64,000 nt of DNA, taken from the NCBI GenBank assembly GCA_000154345.1, contig DS480341.1:1-64000 (forward strand), given 5' to 3'. Origin of the DNA: [Clostridium] leptum DSM 753 (GTDB lineage Bacteria > Bacillota > Clostridia > Oscillospirales > Acutalibacteraceae). Position numbers and translations under genes: made by a program. Positions 24,223-33,281 of the stretch are shown in pieces. How positions within the stretch are numbered: position 1 is the stretch's first letter; each line of letters opens with the position of its first letter. The notes below the pieces were generated by a model. That model searched no databases. It was not told the DNA's origin and was given only the letters and a program-made list of their open reading frames with translations.

Positions 24223-26088
24223 GCGCTTATCATCAGGCGCGCCAAAGGAATAAATAGATTTATACAGCAGATCCAAATCCTCAAAGCTATACGTTCCGTC
24301 ATGGTTGATATCTGCGGCTTCTAAGAACAGTCCTTTAAGAACCGCTCTGCTTTCATGGTAAAACTCATGCTCCACCAAGACGGAAACATCCTTTTGGTTC
24401 ACGTTTCCATCCCCATTAAGATCGCCGTAAATAAGCAAGGCTACCTGGTCGCATGGAACGCCATCCCGCAGAAGCGTAAAGGTGGTTCCGGTTCCCACGC
24501 CTCCCGTGGAAACCCGAGTACCTTCAAAATTTCGTACTACCAGTTCCCCGTCATACTGCAGATTCGCCTTGATTTGGGTCAGTGTGCTTCCAGGCTCTAT
24601 ACCGGTCATCACCCTGGTCTTTTCATCAATGCTGTAAACCTGGCTGGTAATCAGCCTGGAATCCTCCCCGCTGGAGGAGGGATTGGAAGAGCTTGAACTT
24701 CCCGTTCCGGAAGAATCTGTCGAACCTGAAGTATCATCCGTAAAGGTAACGGTATAAACACAGCTTGCCGGCAGTCCGCCGGAGGTACACAAATTAGACA
24801 GCTTCACCTGATAATTTCCTGCTTCCAGCGGCTCCGGAGCCGGAAAACTGAAAAAGCTTCCTTCCAGCTCCAGGCCGTTGTCCAGCGTCCACGCAGCAGT
24901 CTCGCCGGTTGCCTCATTGCGAACTGTCACCGCCGGGTCTCCCCTGCCTGAATTCAAAAGCTCCGGATTCAGCGATACCGTCCAAGATTCTGGGCTTCCC
25001 TCGGATAAAGGATAAACGCCCGGCAGAGGGTTTGCGAAAAACGCATTGCTTTCCTCGGTAAATTCCTCTACCGTCACTTGATCGGTAACGCCATTGGTAT
25101 ATTCAACCCTTATTCCGGCGTTGGAGTCCGATACACCGTAAACCATGCCGCCGTCGGCAAACAAAAACGCCGGGTTCCTCTTTTCCAGGGTTAGCTGTCC
25201 CAGCACAGATCCATCTGCTCCTAAAAGTAACAATCTGGAATCAAAATCCGCTAAAATTCCGTTCTGATAGAGACAGGCGGCGCCCTGGCTTTGAGAGGCG
25301 TAAAGCCTCTCCACCGTCAGATCCTCCTCGGAAACCCGGTAAACAGTCCCAGCCTCATCGACAGCCAGCTCCGAATCCAGCATCCGCAAGCCATCTCCTA
25401 CCGGATCACCGGAAAACGCCGCCACCTCATCAGCGTTAACTCTCCATAACCCTCCCGACTGAGAAACTAAATAGACGCCGCCGTTCGAGGGCGCGGCGAC
25501 CAACTCGGAAATCGGTTCCTCCAGGTCGCAGAATGGAACTAAGCTTTGTATTTTCTCTTCGCTGCTTTCAGCGACATCCTCAGTGGTATACAGCATGTTA
25601 GGCTCAGAGCCTTTAAGGAGGTAGACCGTTCCATCCGAAGCGGCCGCAAAAGCTCCGCTGGACAAGTCCGATAGTCCACGAAGCACCGTGGTTTTGCCAA
25701 GCTGAGAAAAATCACTGGAGCCGTAGGAAAACAATTTGATCTGCTTTTGCACTACGCCGTCCTGGTACCGTGCGGTTTCACAAGCTAAAACCACCCGGTC
25801 CGGCAGCACGGACAGCCCGCGGAATCCTCCGGAAATTTCCCACAGGGGTTGAGCGCTTTGACTGGCGGTATCGGTCAAAACGCCGAAGCACTCAGACTCA
25901 CTTCCGCCGACCAGCAGCAAATTCCCATCCCGCAAATACCGGGCGTCTTCCAATTCGGCGCCCGGTTTCTGAAGCTCAATTTCATAGCTTGCCTGCACAA
26001 ATTCCCCCTGGGCGGAAATCGCCGTATATCCAATCAAAGCGATGACCAGCAGTGCCGGAATTACTAGCTTCCATAGTTTCCGTTTCAT
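24220..26088 (-). CDS. membrane-anchored propeller-like protein with C-terminal dockerin module
   Basis: 622 residues. An N-terminal hydrophobic segment (residues 6-26, after MKRKLWK) acts as signal or anchor. Residues 30-350 show repeated short strands of a beta-propeller look. Residues 350-450 look like an Ig-type domain, followed by a Ser/Gly linker near 460-480. Residues 480-560 resemble the cohesin-like fold often found beside dockerins. The C terminus has two calcium-loop repeats, GDLNGDGNVNQKDV and ADINHDGTYSFEDL, the signature of type I dockerin. No enzyme motif was recognised. Dockerins dock onto cohesins in cellulosomes, but no scaffoldin is in the window; it could also be a dockerin-like fold with another role. 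Confidence 0.75.
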   Translation of the reverse strand: MKRKLWKLVIPALLVIALIGYTAISAQGEFVQASYEIELQKPGAELEDARYLRDGNLLLVGGSESECFGVLTDTASQSAQPLWEISGGFRGLSVLPDRVVLACETARYQDGVVQKQIKLFSYGSSDFSQLGKTTVLRGLSDLSSGAFAAASDGTVYLLKGSEPNMLYTTEDVAESSEEKIQSLVPFCDLEEPISELVAAPSNGGVYLVSQSGGLWRVNADEVAAFSGDPVGDGLRMLDSELAVDEAGTVYRVSEEDLTVERLYASQSQGAACLYQNGILADFDSRLLLLGADGSVLGQLTLEKRNPAFLFADGGMVYGVSDSNAGIRVEYTNGVTDQVTVEEFTEESNAFFANPLPGVYPLSEGSPESWTVSLNPELLNSGRGDPAVTVRNEATGETAAWTLDNGLELEGSFFSFPAPEPLEAGNYQVKLSNLCTSGGLPASCVYTVTFTDDTSGSTDSSGTGSSSSSNPSSSGEDSRLITSQVYSIDEKTRVMTGIEPGSTLTQIKANLQYDGELVVRNFEGTRVSTGGVGTGTTFTLLRDGVPCDQVALLIYGDLNGDGNVNQKDVSVLVEHEFYHESRAVLKGLFLEAADINHDGTYSFEDLDLLYKSIYSFGAPDDKR

Positions 26089-26130
26089 CCCGATCCCCCA
26101 GCTTCTTTTCCAAAATATTTTTATTGCACA

Positions 26131-26159
26131 ATTCTAAATTAAAAAATTTTTGCTTTCAA
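26131..26159 (-). promoter_or_regulatory. promoter of the dockerin-protein gene
   Basis: Minus strand TTGAAA (26154-26159), 17-bp A/T-rich spacer, TAGAAT (26131-26136), about 45 bp before the start codon. Confidence 0.65.
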
Positions 26160-26246
26160 TTATTCACAGGTCTTTCCTATTATTTTATTTAGCATGAAAA
26201 TTTTTCCAGTTGCAACGAATTGTGAATACAAATCACATGAAACACA

Positions 26247-26292
26247 AAGCCCTGGGACACGATAGGCTTTCCCTATCGAAATCTCAGGGCAC
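26247..26292 (-). terminator. terminator of the DUF2461 gene
   Basis: Minus strand GCCCTGAGATTTCGATAGG pairs with CCTATCGTGTCCCAGGGC around GAAAG with a small internal mismatch; TTTGTGTTT follows. Confidence 0.7.
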
Positions 26293-26295
26293 ATT

Positions 26296-27000
26296 TTAAA
26301 ATAATTCCGGACGATCAAGCCCGTATTGCTGCTCCGCCTGGGAGGTATGCAGCAAAAAATGATAAATAGGCGCCAGCACACGAAAATCTTTCTCCAGCTT
26401 TTGTGACAGCCTGTCAGAAAACAGCAGATTAAAATCGCTGCTTTCCGCCACAAAGCTAATTCCTCTTTGCTCCAGCCATTGCCGTTCCTCCTCCGGGCGC
26501 TGCGGATAATGGGGGCGCTTATACCGCTCCCCCTCCATATGGAAAAGCTTTTGGGATAAAAAAGCTTTCTTCGCCTTTTCGAACGCCGGATCGCCTTGCA
26601 GGATCAGCCGCCGCATCGTATTCATATACGCCGCCGAAGCGTGATAGAAGCCGCACCCATAATTAAATCCGTCGCAGGTAATCTCAAAATAAATTCCCGG
26701 CACCTCAGTACCGTGCATTTTTCCACGCTTGAATATGAGCCACATGGTATCCCGGTAAAGTGATTTGTCATGGCTGTACCGGGTATCCCGGCGCAGGCGG
26801 CAAATCGTCTTGTCCACCCGCGGCTCTGTGGTCACCTTAGCGTCAATTTCCAGCATTACCGGTGTGAGCGACCGTACCAGATCCTTCATCGGCTCCAGCA
26901 GTACAGCTTGATAAGTATCTTTATGATCTAAGAACCAATCCCGGCTGTCCTGCAGCCGGTTTTCAAACAAAAAATCTAAGGTCTTTGCCGAAAACGCCAT
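26296..27000 (-). CDS. DUF2461 family protein
   Basis: 234 residues matching the DUF2461/TIGR02453 family: TLDFLFENRLQDSRDWFLDHKDTY at the start, a central RLRRDTRYSHDKSLYRDTMW block with conserved Arg-Asp-Arg residues, then FEITCDGFNYGCGFY. The family is widespread in bacteria and fungi and has no proven activity. The start ATG is preceded by AAGGAGG. It is a one-gene unit between two terminators. Family assignment is firm; function is unknown. Confidence 0.88.
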   Translation of the reverse strand: MAFSAKTLDFLFENRLQDSRDWFLDHKDTYQAVLLEPMKDLVRSLTPVMLEIDAKVTTEPRVDKTICRLRRDTRYSHDKSLYRDTMWLIFKRGKMHGTEVPGIYFEITCDGFNYGCGFYHASAAYMNTMRRLILQGDPAFEKAKKAFLSQKLFHMEGERYKRPHYPQRPEEERQWLEQRGISFVAESSDFNLLFSDRLSQKLEKDFRVLAPIYHFLLHTSQAEQQYGLDRPELF

Positions 27001-27018
27001 TAAACTTCCTCCTTATTT

Positions 27019-27054
27019 TAAAAAAGCGGCGTGAAGCCTCACGCCGCTTTTTTA
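27019..27054. terminator. bidirectional terminator after vanW-like gene
   Basis: AAAAAAGCGGCGTGA pairs with TCACGCCGCTTTTTT around AGCC. Confidence 0.9.
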
Positions 27055-27080
27055 TCATTTACACTGGTTTGATACCTTAA

Positions 27081-28760
27081 TTATCCACCAGTTGGGGTTT
27101 CCTCTGAAGACGAAGGGGAACTGCTAACAGGTTTGCTGGAAGTCTCGCTGGAAGATGGCGGCGCTGTACTGGATGGCTGGCTGCTGCTTGGAGCAGTGCT
27201 GGAACTGGCGGGCGGGGTAGTACTGGAGGTATTCGCCGGTTTGTCCCCGCCGCCGTTTTGACTCGGCGCATTGGGATCCGTGTTAGGCCCTATTTTATAG
27301 ACCGCGGCGCCCTCCATGTAATACGAGGAATCAATTGGCTCCCTTTTAACCTCCTGGCCGTTTTTATAAAACACCTTTTCGCCCTCTGCGGTATAGCCGT
27401 AGCAGGCGTCGGTCCACCATGTGACCGTGCCCTCAGGCAGGCTCTCATCGACAATATACTCGGTGGGCGGAGGCGGAATGACGCCTGTCTGCCAGCTTTC
27501 CACCTCAATAGTATCCCATTCATCCGACGGATGGCCGTAAATCTGTACGACCAGAGTTCTTCCATCCATATAGGCCTTGATATAAACCGGATAATCAGAA
27601 GAATTTTTAAACTGGAAATCAGTGGAAGGATAATCTACCGTAGCATCCTGTCCGATCGGTACATAAGAAGAAGGCCACCGATGGTTATAGCGGGTAACGA
27701 TCTCCATATCAGCCCGCAGAGCCGCGCCGTAGATTGTAGTCGAGGACTGGCAGATGCCGCCGCCATATACCTGCACGGACTTATTGTTGGAAATACCAGT
27801 AGCTGGCAGATAGCCTAACGCGCCGGTAGTCGTGTCTCCAGTCGTCTCATTAAAGGAGAATATTTCTCCCGGCTTCAGCACGGTGCCGTTGGCCGCCGCC
27901 AGGGACAGCGCCATATTGTGAGTGCCGTTTTCCGTATTGGTGGAATAGGTGGTATACTCAGAAAGCTTAACCGTCTGCTTCTTTACGTCCTCGACCGTTG
28001 TCTTCGGCTGAGTTTCTGTCACCGGGATCTTAAGCTCGCTTTTTAAATTTTCTGCCTCCAGAGCCTTTACAAGGCTCTGCTTCAGTTCTTCAGCCTTCAC
28101 CTTAATTCCGGGAGAGCCGCCCTCGTATACGAACATAGGGTCAGAATCCGGGTTAAATTCCTTCACATGGGCTTCCGTAACCTCGCAGTTGAGCTCCTTC
28201 TCGATTTTTTTGACCAGCTCGCCCACCTTTTTCTCATCGGCGTCAAACTCCGCTTTTACCTCGAAGTTTTTCGGCTGGGTTTCCAGCGCCTCTACTAAAG
28301 CGTACCGTTCGTCGCGTTCGCCTTCCCTGGCATACTGGTAGGCTTCTTCCAAGGCGGCTTCCAGAGTAGATTCAAAGCTCAAGTAGGTATTGTCCACCGT
28401 ATACTCCTTTTGGCCGTATACAGCCTTGATTTTCACATCAGGAAGCAGAGATTTCTCATGCTTTTCCAAAAGCGCCTTCGCTTCCTCCATAGTCTTGCCG
28501 CCTACATCGATCCCTTCTACCTGAATCCCGGTATAAAAGGTATCCACATTCAGGGCCCTGTCCACCATGGCGATATATTCCTGATATTCCTGATATTTTT
28601 GGTACCCAAAGAAGCCTCCTACGGCCAGAATCACCGCCAAAGCACCGCCGATAGCCCACCAAGCCCACGCTGGCAGCTTTTTGCGGTTCGCGGTTTGAAC
28701 CGCAGCCCCCTGGCTGTTTTGTAACTGTTGGGTGTCTTGAACCGTTTTATTTCGTTTCAA
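27081..28760 (-). CDS. VanW family protein with peptidoglycan-binding-like domain
   Basis: 559 residues. A basic cytoplasmic start, one membrane helix (about 32-54) and an extracellular part. Residues 75-250 hold the putative peptidoglycan-binding domain (GIDVGGKTMEEAKALL repeats). Residues 270-420 are the VanW domain, with GTVLKPGEIFSFNETTG, VYGGGICQSSTTIY and YNHRWPSSYVPIG. The last 65 residues are a Ser/Thr/Pro low-complexity tail, likely wall-spanning. VanW is found in vancomycin-resistance clusters, but most homologues are of unknown wall-related role. Start is a TTG 9 bp after AAGGAGG. Confidence 0.88.
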   Translation of the reverse strand: MKRNKTVQDTQQLQNSQGAAVQTANRKKLPAWAWWAIGGALAVILAVGGFFGYQKYQEYQEYIAMVDRALNVDTFYTGIQVEGIDVGGKTMEEAKALLEKHEKSLLPDVKIKAVYGQKEYTVDNTYLSFESTLEAALEEAYQYAREGERDERYALVEALETQPKNFEVKAEFDADEKKVGELVKKIEKELNCEVTEAHVKEFNPDSDPMFVYEGGSPGIKVKAEELKQSLVKALEAENLKSELKIPVTETQPKTTVEDVKKQTVKLSEYTTYSTNTENGTHNMALSLAAANGTVLKPGEIFSFNETTGDTTTGALGYLPATGISNNKSVQVYGGGICQSSTTIYGAALRADMEIVTRYNHRWPSSYVPIGQDATVDYPSTDFQFKNSSDYPVYIKAYMDGRTLVVQIYGHPSDEWDTIEVESWQTGVIPPPPTEYIVDESLPEGTVTWWTDACYGYTAEGEKVFYKNGQEVKREPIDSSYYMEGAAVYKIGPNTDPNAPSQNGGGDKPANTSSTTPPASSSTAPSSSQPSSTAPPSSSETSSKPVSSSPSSSEETPTGG

Positions 28761-28822
28761 GTCGGTCCCCCTCCTTATTAAGCTAAAGAAAATGATAAAA
28801 TGGCTTTGCCAATACGTTTTTT

Positions 28823-28851
28823 ATAATACAACGGAAATTTCAAAAAGTAAA
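28823..28851 (-). promoter_or_regulatory. promoter of the vanW-like gene
   Basis: Minus strand TTTACT (28846-28851), 17-bp spacer, TATTAT (28823-28828). Confidence 0.55.
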
Positions 28852-28976
28852 GTTACAGCTTATTTACTGTTATAAAAAATTACCGGCAAATTATCGGCGT
28901 CTCTGCTTTTTCACCAGCCGTTCCTCATTCAGCCCGCTCAATCAGCAACCGCCATCCTGGAATCCGGCAATATCTA

Positions 28977-29005
28977 TTGAACCTTTTGGGTGAAAATGGT
29001 ATAAT
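28977..29005 (+). promoter_or_regulatory. promoter of the ABC-2 / glycolipid operon
   Basis: TTGAAC (28977-28982), 17-bp spacer, TATAAT (29000-29005). It leaves a leader of about 100 nt before the GTG start at 29112. Confidence 0.75.
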
Positions 29006-29111
29006 CAGTCTAAGATTATGAAGGAATCATGAAAAGCGGCAGCGATCCGGAAGCTGCATTCCCGGGAAATTCGCTGGAGAATGGTTTCCTCATTAAAGGA
29101 GGCTTTGCCAA

Positions 29112-30017
29112 GTGCCGGTCATCGAACTAAAAAAACTGACCAAATTTTTCGGAGCCGTACCCGCGGTGCTGGAAGCCAGCCTTACCGTGGAAGAAGGGGA
29201 TTTCTTTGGCTTTGTAGGCCCTAACGGTTCCGGCAAATCCACCACTATCCGCATGATGATGAACTATGTGCGTCCTACCTCCGGCACCGCTACCATCTTA
29301 GGAATGGATTCTCGTTCCCAAAGCGGGAAGCTCAAAAAGATGGTAGGTTATGTTCCCAGTGAAGTGGATTACTATATGGACATGAGAGCCATGGAGGTGA
29401 TCCGCTACGCGGCCGCTATGAGAGGGCTTCGGGATAAGTCTAGAATCGATCAGCTTTGTGACCTGTTTGAGGTGGACACCGTCCGCCGAATCTCTCACAT
29501 GTCCTTAGGCAATCGAAAAAAAATCGCCCTGGTCACTGCGCTGCTTCACAGCCCAAAGCTGCTGATCCTTGACGAGCCGACCTCTGGGCTGGATTCTTTG
29601 ATCAAGCGGCGGTTTAAGGACCTTTTGGTGGAGGAAAACCAAAAGGGCGCTACCATCTTTTTCTGCAACCATGATATCGGAGAGGTTCAGGAGCTCTGCG
29701 GCAGGACGGCCATTATCCGCAAAGGCTCTATTCTTGAGGTCGCCAATACCGATAATCTCTCTTCCTCAGATACCCGGCGCGTTAAATTAAAAACCACAGA
29801 TAATCTATCCGCTTTGTTTACCTTGTTTCAGATCAATGATCCCGTCGTCACTGGAGATCTGGTCACCTTCTCCTACCGCGGCGTGATGGATCCCTTTATC
29901 AAGGCGCTGGCAAACTACGAGATTCAGGATCTTCAGGTGAGCCTGCCCTCTCTGGAGGATGCCATTATACGGTTTTACGAAAAAAAGCTGGAACAGGAGG
30001 CCGCGGATCATGCCTAA
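29112..30017 (+). CDS. ABC-2 type transporter, ATP-binding protein
   Basis: 301 residues. Walker A is GPNGSGKST, the signature region MSLGNRKKIAL (a variant common in ABC-2 exporters) and Walker B LLILDEPTSGLD, with the H-loop FFCNHD. After residue 220 comes a C-terminal extension typical of ABC-2 partners. Start is GTG with AAAGGAGG 9 bp upstream. It overlaps the permease gene by 8 bp, so the two form one exporter. Relatives serve drug, bacteriocin or polysaccharide export; the substrate is unknown. Confidence 0.9.
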   Translation: MPVIELKKLTKFFGAVPAVLEASLTVEEGDFFGFVGPNGSGKSTTIRMMMNYVRPTSGTATILGMDSRSQSGKLKKMVGYVPSEVDYYMDMRAMEVIRYAAAMRGLRDKSRIDQLCDLFEVDTVRRISHMSLGNRKKIALVTALLHSPKLLILDEPTSGLDSLIKRRFKDLLVEENQKGATIFFCNHDIGEVQELCGRTAIIRKGSILEVANTDNLSSSDTRRVKLKTTDNLSALFTLFQINDPVVTGDLVTFSYRGVMDPFIKALANYEIQDLQVSLPSLEDAIIRFYEKKLEQEAADHA

Positions 30018-30855
30018 AGTGTTTTCACTTCCTATTTTTACAAAAGAGTTCCGGCGCTCTGTCCCCAGCGTGATTTTATGGTTCCTGATCAGCGGCGGCC
30101 TGCTGGTCTTGGCCTTATATTCCTTTTCTGCCGCAGCTCAAACTGATTTCTCCGACCGGCTGCAGGAGACTCTGTCCGCCTTTCCGGAGGAGCTTTTAGC
30201 GGAGTTTCAGCTGGATAACCTGCCGGAGCTTTCTGAATTTTTAACCTATTTCGCTTTAACCAGCCACTGTGTTTTTGCGGTAGGCTGCCTGTTTGCCTGC
30301 TACCGCGGCTGCCGCTCCATGGTCAAGCTGGAAAGCCATCAGAGTATCGTGCTTATTTATGCCCAGCCGATCAGCCGGGGCAGTATTTTAATCAGTTCTT
30401 TCGTTTCCCAGGCTTTAGCGCTTCTCATTTATAATTTGGGCCTTTGGGGCGTAAGCTATGGTATGGCGGCGCTTCAGCCGGATTTTGACGCCGCCTCCTT
30501 TGCTTTGGCATGCCTCTCCTTATACTTTTCCTATTTTATGGTAGAGGTTATGTATCTTGCTATCGGCTATTTGCTTTCTGTATTTTTATCCCATTCCAGC
30601 CAGGCCTCTGCCGCCGCGTTTGCGGTTCTGCTGGCCTCTCTGCTGCTTGGAATCGTCGGCGGCGCGATTCCCGCCCTGGGCTGGATGCTGTTTCTCTCTC
30701 CTTACCATTACATCAATACCGGCCTGGTTTTGGAATCCGCTATGCTGGGGGCTCCTGCCGGAGTTTTTCCTTATGCGCTCATCTGCCTGATCTTCAGCCT
30801 GATTTTAGGGGCGCTGGCCTGCGTTCGTTATTACTTTAAAGATTTTAATGTTTAA
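30010..30855 (+). CDS. ABC-2 type transporter permease
   Basis: 281 residues with six hydrophobic segments. A long extracytoplasmic loop near residues 45-80 follows the first helix, as in NatB/YhaP-like ABC-2 permeases. I set the start at ATG 30010, inside the end of the ATPase gene and after GGAGG; a longer in-frame reading from 29959 lies wholly inside that gene. Twenty-three base pairs separate it from the glucosyltransferase gene, so the ABC pair may serve the same envelope pathway (inference). Confidence 0.85.
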   Translation: MPKVFSLPIFTKEFRRSVPSVILWFLISGGLLVLALYSFSAAAQTDFSDRLQETLSAFPEELLAEFQLDNLPELSEFLTYFALTSHCVFAVGCLFACYRGCRSMVKLESHQSIVLIYAQPISRGSILISSFVSQALALLIYNLGLWGVSYGMAALQPDFDAASFALACLSLYFSYFMVEVMYLAIGYLLSVFLSHSSQASAAAFAVLLASLLLGIVGGAIPALGWMLFLSPYHYINTGLVLESAMLGAPAGVFPYALICLIFSLILGALACVRYYFKDFNV

Positions 30856-30878
30856 GCTATGGGGGGCTTTAGGTTATC

Positions 30879-32039
30879 ATGAAAATCCTGATTCTTACCG
30901 CGGCAACCGGAGGCGGCCATCTTCGGGCGTCCTCCGCCTTGAAGTCTTACATTCTGGAAACCCAGGAGGATTGTGAAGTTGAAATTGTGGACACCTTGAA
31001 ATATATCAGTCCTCTGCTGGATAAGACCGTTACCGAGGGCTATGAAGCCATGGCAAAGCGGACGCCGAAGCTGTTCGGCTCCCTATACAAATCCACAAAC
31101 CGCGGCAAAAGCAAAACCACCTATTTTTTCTGCAACATTTTCCGCAAATATCTGATGCCCCTGGTAGAGGAATTTCGTCCGGATGCGATTATTTCCACCC
31201 ATCCCTTCGCCACGGAGATGATTTCCTTATTAAAGGAGGATGGTAAAATCACCGCGCCGCTGATCTGCGTTATGACAGACTACGGTCCTCATCGCGCGTG
31301 GATTCATCCCTATGTAGACAGCTATATCGTTTCCAATGAGGGAATGGTGGATACCATGGCGAAAATGGGTGCTCCCAGAGAAAAGATCCATCCTTATGGT
31401 ATCCCTGTGGAGGAATCCTTCTATGAAAAAATGGACCGGGCCGAGGTGCTCAGGCAGCTGGGCTTAAGCCCGGATAAGCCCACCGTTCTGATTATGGCGG
31501 GAAGCTTCGGCGTTTCCAATATCCTCAGGATCTACAACAACATTATCAAGGTGAACCTGGATTTTCAGATTATCGTGATTACCGGCAAGAATGAGCGGCT
31601 TTATGAGGCGTTTAACAAGCTGATTCTCCGCAACAGCAGGCAGAAGCCCCTGCGGGATGTGTCTGTGAAGCTGAAGCCAAAGCCCTCCAAGCCTACTAAG
31701 GTTCTGTTCTTCACCAACGAAGTGCACAAATATATGCAGATCTCCGATCTGATCATTACCAAGCCCGGCGGGCTGACCGTCAGCGAAGCCTTGGCCTGCA
31801 ACCTGCCCATGGCGATTTTCGACGCCATTCCCGGGCCTGAGACGGAAAACGCGGAATTTCTCATTGACAATAATATGGCGGTTAAAATCCAGAAGGGCTC
31901 CGCCTGCTCTGAAACTATTTACGACCTGCTGTCGAACCAGGAACGTTTGGAGGAAATGCGCAGGTCCTGCTCTGCGTTTGACAAATCCTCTTCCGGGCCT
32001 AAAATTGTTAACGAGATCCAGAAGCTGGTAAAAGACTAA
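30879..32039 (+). CDS. processive diacylglycerol glucosyltransferase-like enzyme (MGDG synthase/UgtP family)
   Basis: 386 residues, GT28 family. The N-terminal block ILTAATGGGHLRASSALKSY is the MGDG-synthase type acceptor domain. The C-terminal donor site has IVITGKNERL and ITKPGGLTVSEALACNLPM, where the Gly-Gly-Leu-Thr and Glu bind UDP-sugar. Homologues such as UgtP/YpfP add glucose to diacylglycerol, giving glycolipids that also anchor lipoteichoic acid. It acts at the cytoplasmic face. A terminator follows, so the next cluster is separately promoted. Sugar and number of transfers cannot be read. Confidence 0.9.
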   Translation: MKILILTAATGGGHLRASSALKSYILETQEDCEVEIVDTLKYISPLLDKTVTEGYEAMAKRTPKLFGSLYKSTNRGKSKTTYFFCNIFRKYLMPLVEEFRPDAIISTHPFATEMISLLKEDGKITAPLICVMTDYGPHRAWIHPYVDSYIVSNEGMVDTMAKMGAPREKIHPYGIPVEESFYEKMDRAEVLRQLGLSPDKPTVLIMAGSFGVSNILRIYNNIIKVNLDFQIIVITGKNERLYEAFNKLILRNSRQKPLRDVSVKLKPKPSKPTKVLFFTNEVHKYMQISDLIITKPGGLTVSEALACNLPMAIFDAIPGPETENAEFLIDNNMAVKIQKGSACSETIYDLLSNQERLEEMRRSCSAFDKSSSGPKIVNEIQKLVKD

Positions 32040-32042
32040 AAA

Positions 32043-32082
32043 AGAAACCCTTTTCCTCCGGCGGGCGGAAAGGGTTTTTTGT
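32043..32082 (+). terminator. terminator after the glucosyltransferase gene
   Basis: AAACCCTTT...GGAAAGGGTTT with an inner TCC/GGA helix and a TTTTTT run. Confidence 0.85.
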
Positions 32083-32110
32083 TGAAAAGCGCAATCTTTC
32101 TCCATTCGTC

Positions 32111-32140
32111 TTGACAATCATCAAGAAGTCGTTATATGAT
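32111..32140 (+). promoter_or_regulatory. promoter of the flippase-GT2 cluster
   Basis: TTGACA (32111-32116), 18-bp spacer, TATGAT (32135-32140). Confidence 0.7.
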
Positions 32141-32202
32141 GTTATTCGTACCTTTATGTGAATTTTATTTTGGTGTGTCATCGCCGCTTTTTGGAGTATG
32201 GA

Positions 32203-33240
32203 ATGAAAAAAAAGATAAGCGGAAAGACAATCTTTAATGTTTCTGTAATCCTGATCTCTTTAGTGATGCTGGGTTACTTTTGTCTTTCTGAAAACGGTCT
32301 TGTAGAGCTCTCTAAAAACTTCAAAAACCTGGACAAAGGCTGGCTGATTATGGCCTTGCTCAGCCAGGCTCTTAATATCGCCATCGACGCTTATATGACC
32401 TATATTTTGGTTAAAAGCTCCGTGCCCAGCTTCAAGTTCCATAACGCGCTTAAGACTTCTATGGTAGGCCAGTTTTTCAGCGCTGTCACTCCATTTGCCA
32501 CCGGCGGACAGCCCATGCAGGTCTATTGTATGTCCAAATACGGCGTCGAGCCCGGTAAAGGTGTTTCCGCCCTGACCCAAAAGTTTGTTGTTTACCAATC
32601 CACTCTGGTGGCTTACAGCGCCGCCGCCCTGCTTTTAAAACAGGATTTCTTTGACGATGCCTTAAGCGGGGTTATGTGGACCTTTGCGGTGTTCGGCTTT
32701 CTCTCCCAGGCGTTCGTGATTCTGATGCTGCTGCTGTTTTCCTTCAGCCGCAGGCTTACCAATGCTATTCTGGGCTTTGCTAAAAAGCTGCTGACCCGGT
32801 TTCACCGTCAAAAGCTTTATGATAAGCTGGGCGGCTTCGAGCGCCAGCTGGAAAGCTTCCATGACTGCAATAAGGAGCTTTATAAAAACCGTCGTCTTGT
32901 GGTCACCGCTTATGTTTGCACTGCCGTTCAGCTGACCGCCATTTTTATCATCCCGTACTGCGTCTACCGCAGCTTTAATTTGTCCGGCGCCCCGGTTTCT
33001 GACATGATCTGTTCTCAAGCGTTTGTTACCATGGCTACCTGTTTTATCCCTCTGCCCGGCGCGGCCGGCGCGTCCGAAATCAGCTTTTTGGGCTTTTTCT
33101 CTATGTATTTCACGCCTGAAACCTTGAAATCCGGCGTTTTGGTGTGGCGGATCATTACCTATTATCTGGTGATTCTATGCACCGCTCCTTTTTCCCGGCT
33201 GGGGAAAAAAGCCGGAGGAGAAAAGAAAGAGGAAGCCTGA
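32203..33240 (+). CDS. YbhN/MprF-type membrane protein (lysylphosphatidylglycerol synthase TM-like)
   Basis: 345 residues with about eight hydrophobic helices. The family block MVGQFFSAVTPFATGGQPMQVY and the later FIPLPGAAGASEISFL are diagnostic of the UPF0104/LPG_synthase_TM family, the flippase half of MprF. No lysyl-transferase domain is attached. Relatives are thought to flip or regulate lipids; here the clustering with glycosyltransferases suggests a glycolipid role (inference). I chose ATG 32203, after TTTGGAG, over a GTG 15 codons earlier. Its paralogue is at 35258. Confidence 0.85.
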   Translation: MKKKISGKTIFNVSVILISLVMLGYFCLSENGLVELSKNFKNLDKGWLIMALLSQALNIAIDAYMTYILVKSSVPSFKFHNALKTSMVGQFFSAVTPFATGGQPMQVYCMSKYGVEPGKGVSALTQKFVVYQSTLVAYSAAALLLKQDFFDDALSGVMWTFAVFGFLSQAFVILMLLLFSFSRRLTNAILGFAKKLLTRFHRQKLYDKLGGFERQLESFHDCNKELYKNRRLVVTAYVCTAVQLTAIFIIPYCVYRSFNLSGAPVSDMICSQAFVTMATCFIPLPGAAGASEISFLGFFSMYFTPETLKSGVLVWRIITYYLVILCTAPFSRLGKKAGGEKKEEA

Positions 33241-33281
33241 TAGCTGCAACCTAGTTTTACCGGAAAGGATGAACCTGACGG

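Noticed and set aside
29959..30009. Longer start for the ABC-2 permease
   Set aside because: It lies inside the ATPase gene; ATG 30010 follows a good GGAGG site.
32158..32202. GTG start 15 codons upstream for the first YbhN-type protein
   Set aside because: It lies too close to the predicted transcript start and lacks a ribosome site, while ATG 32203 has one.
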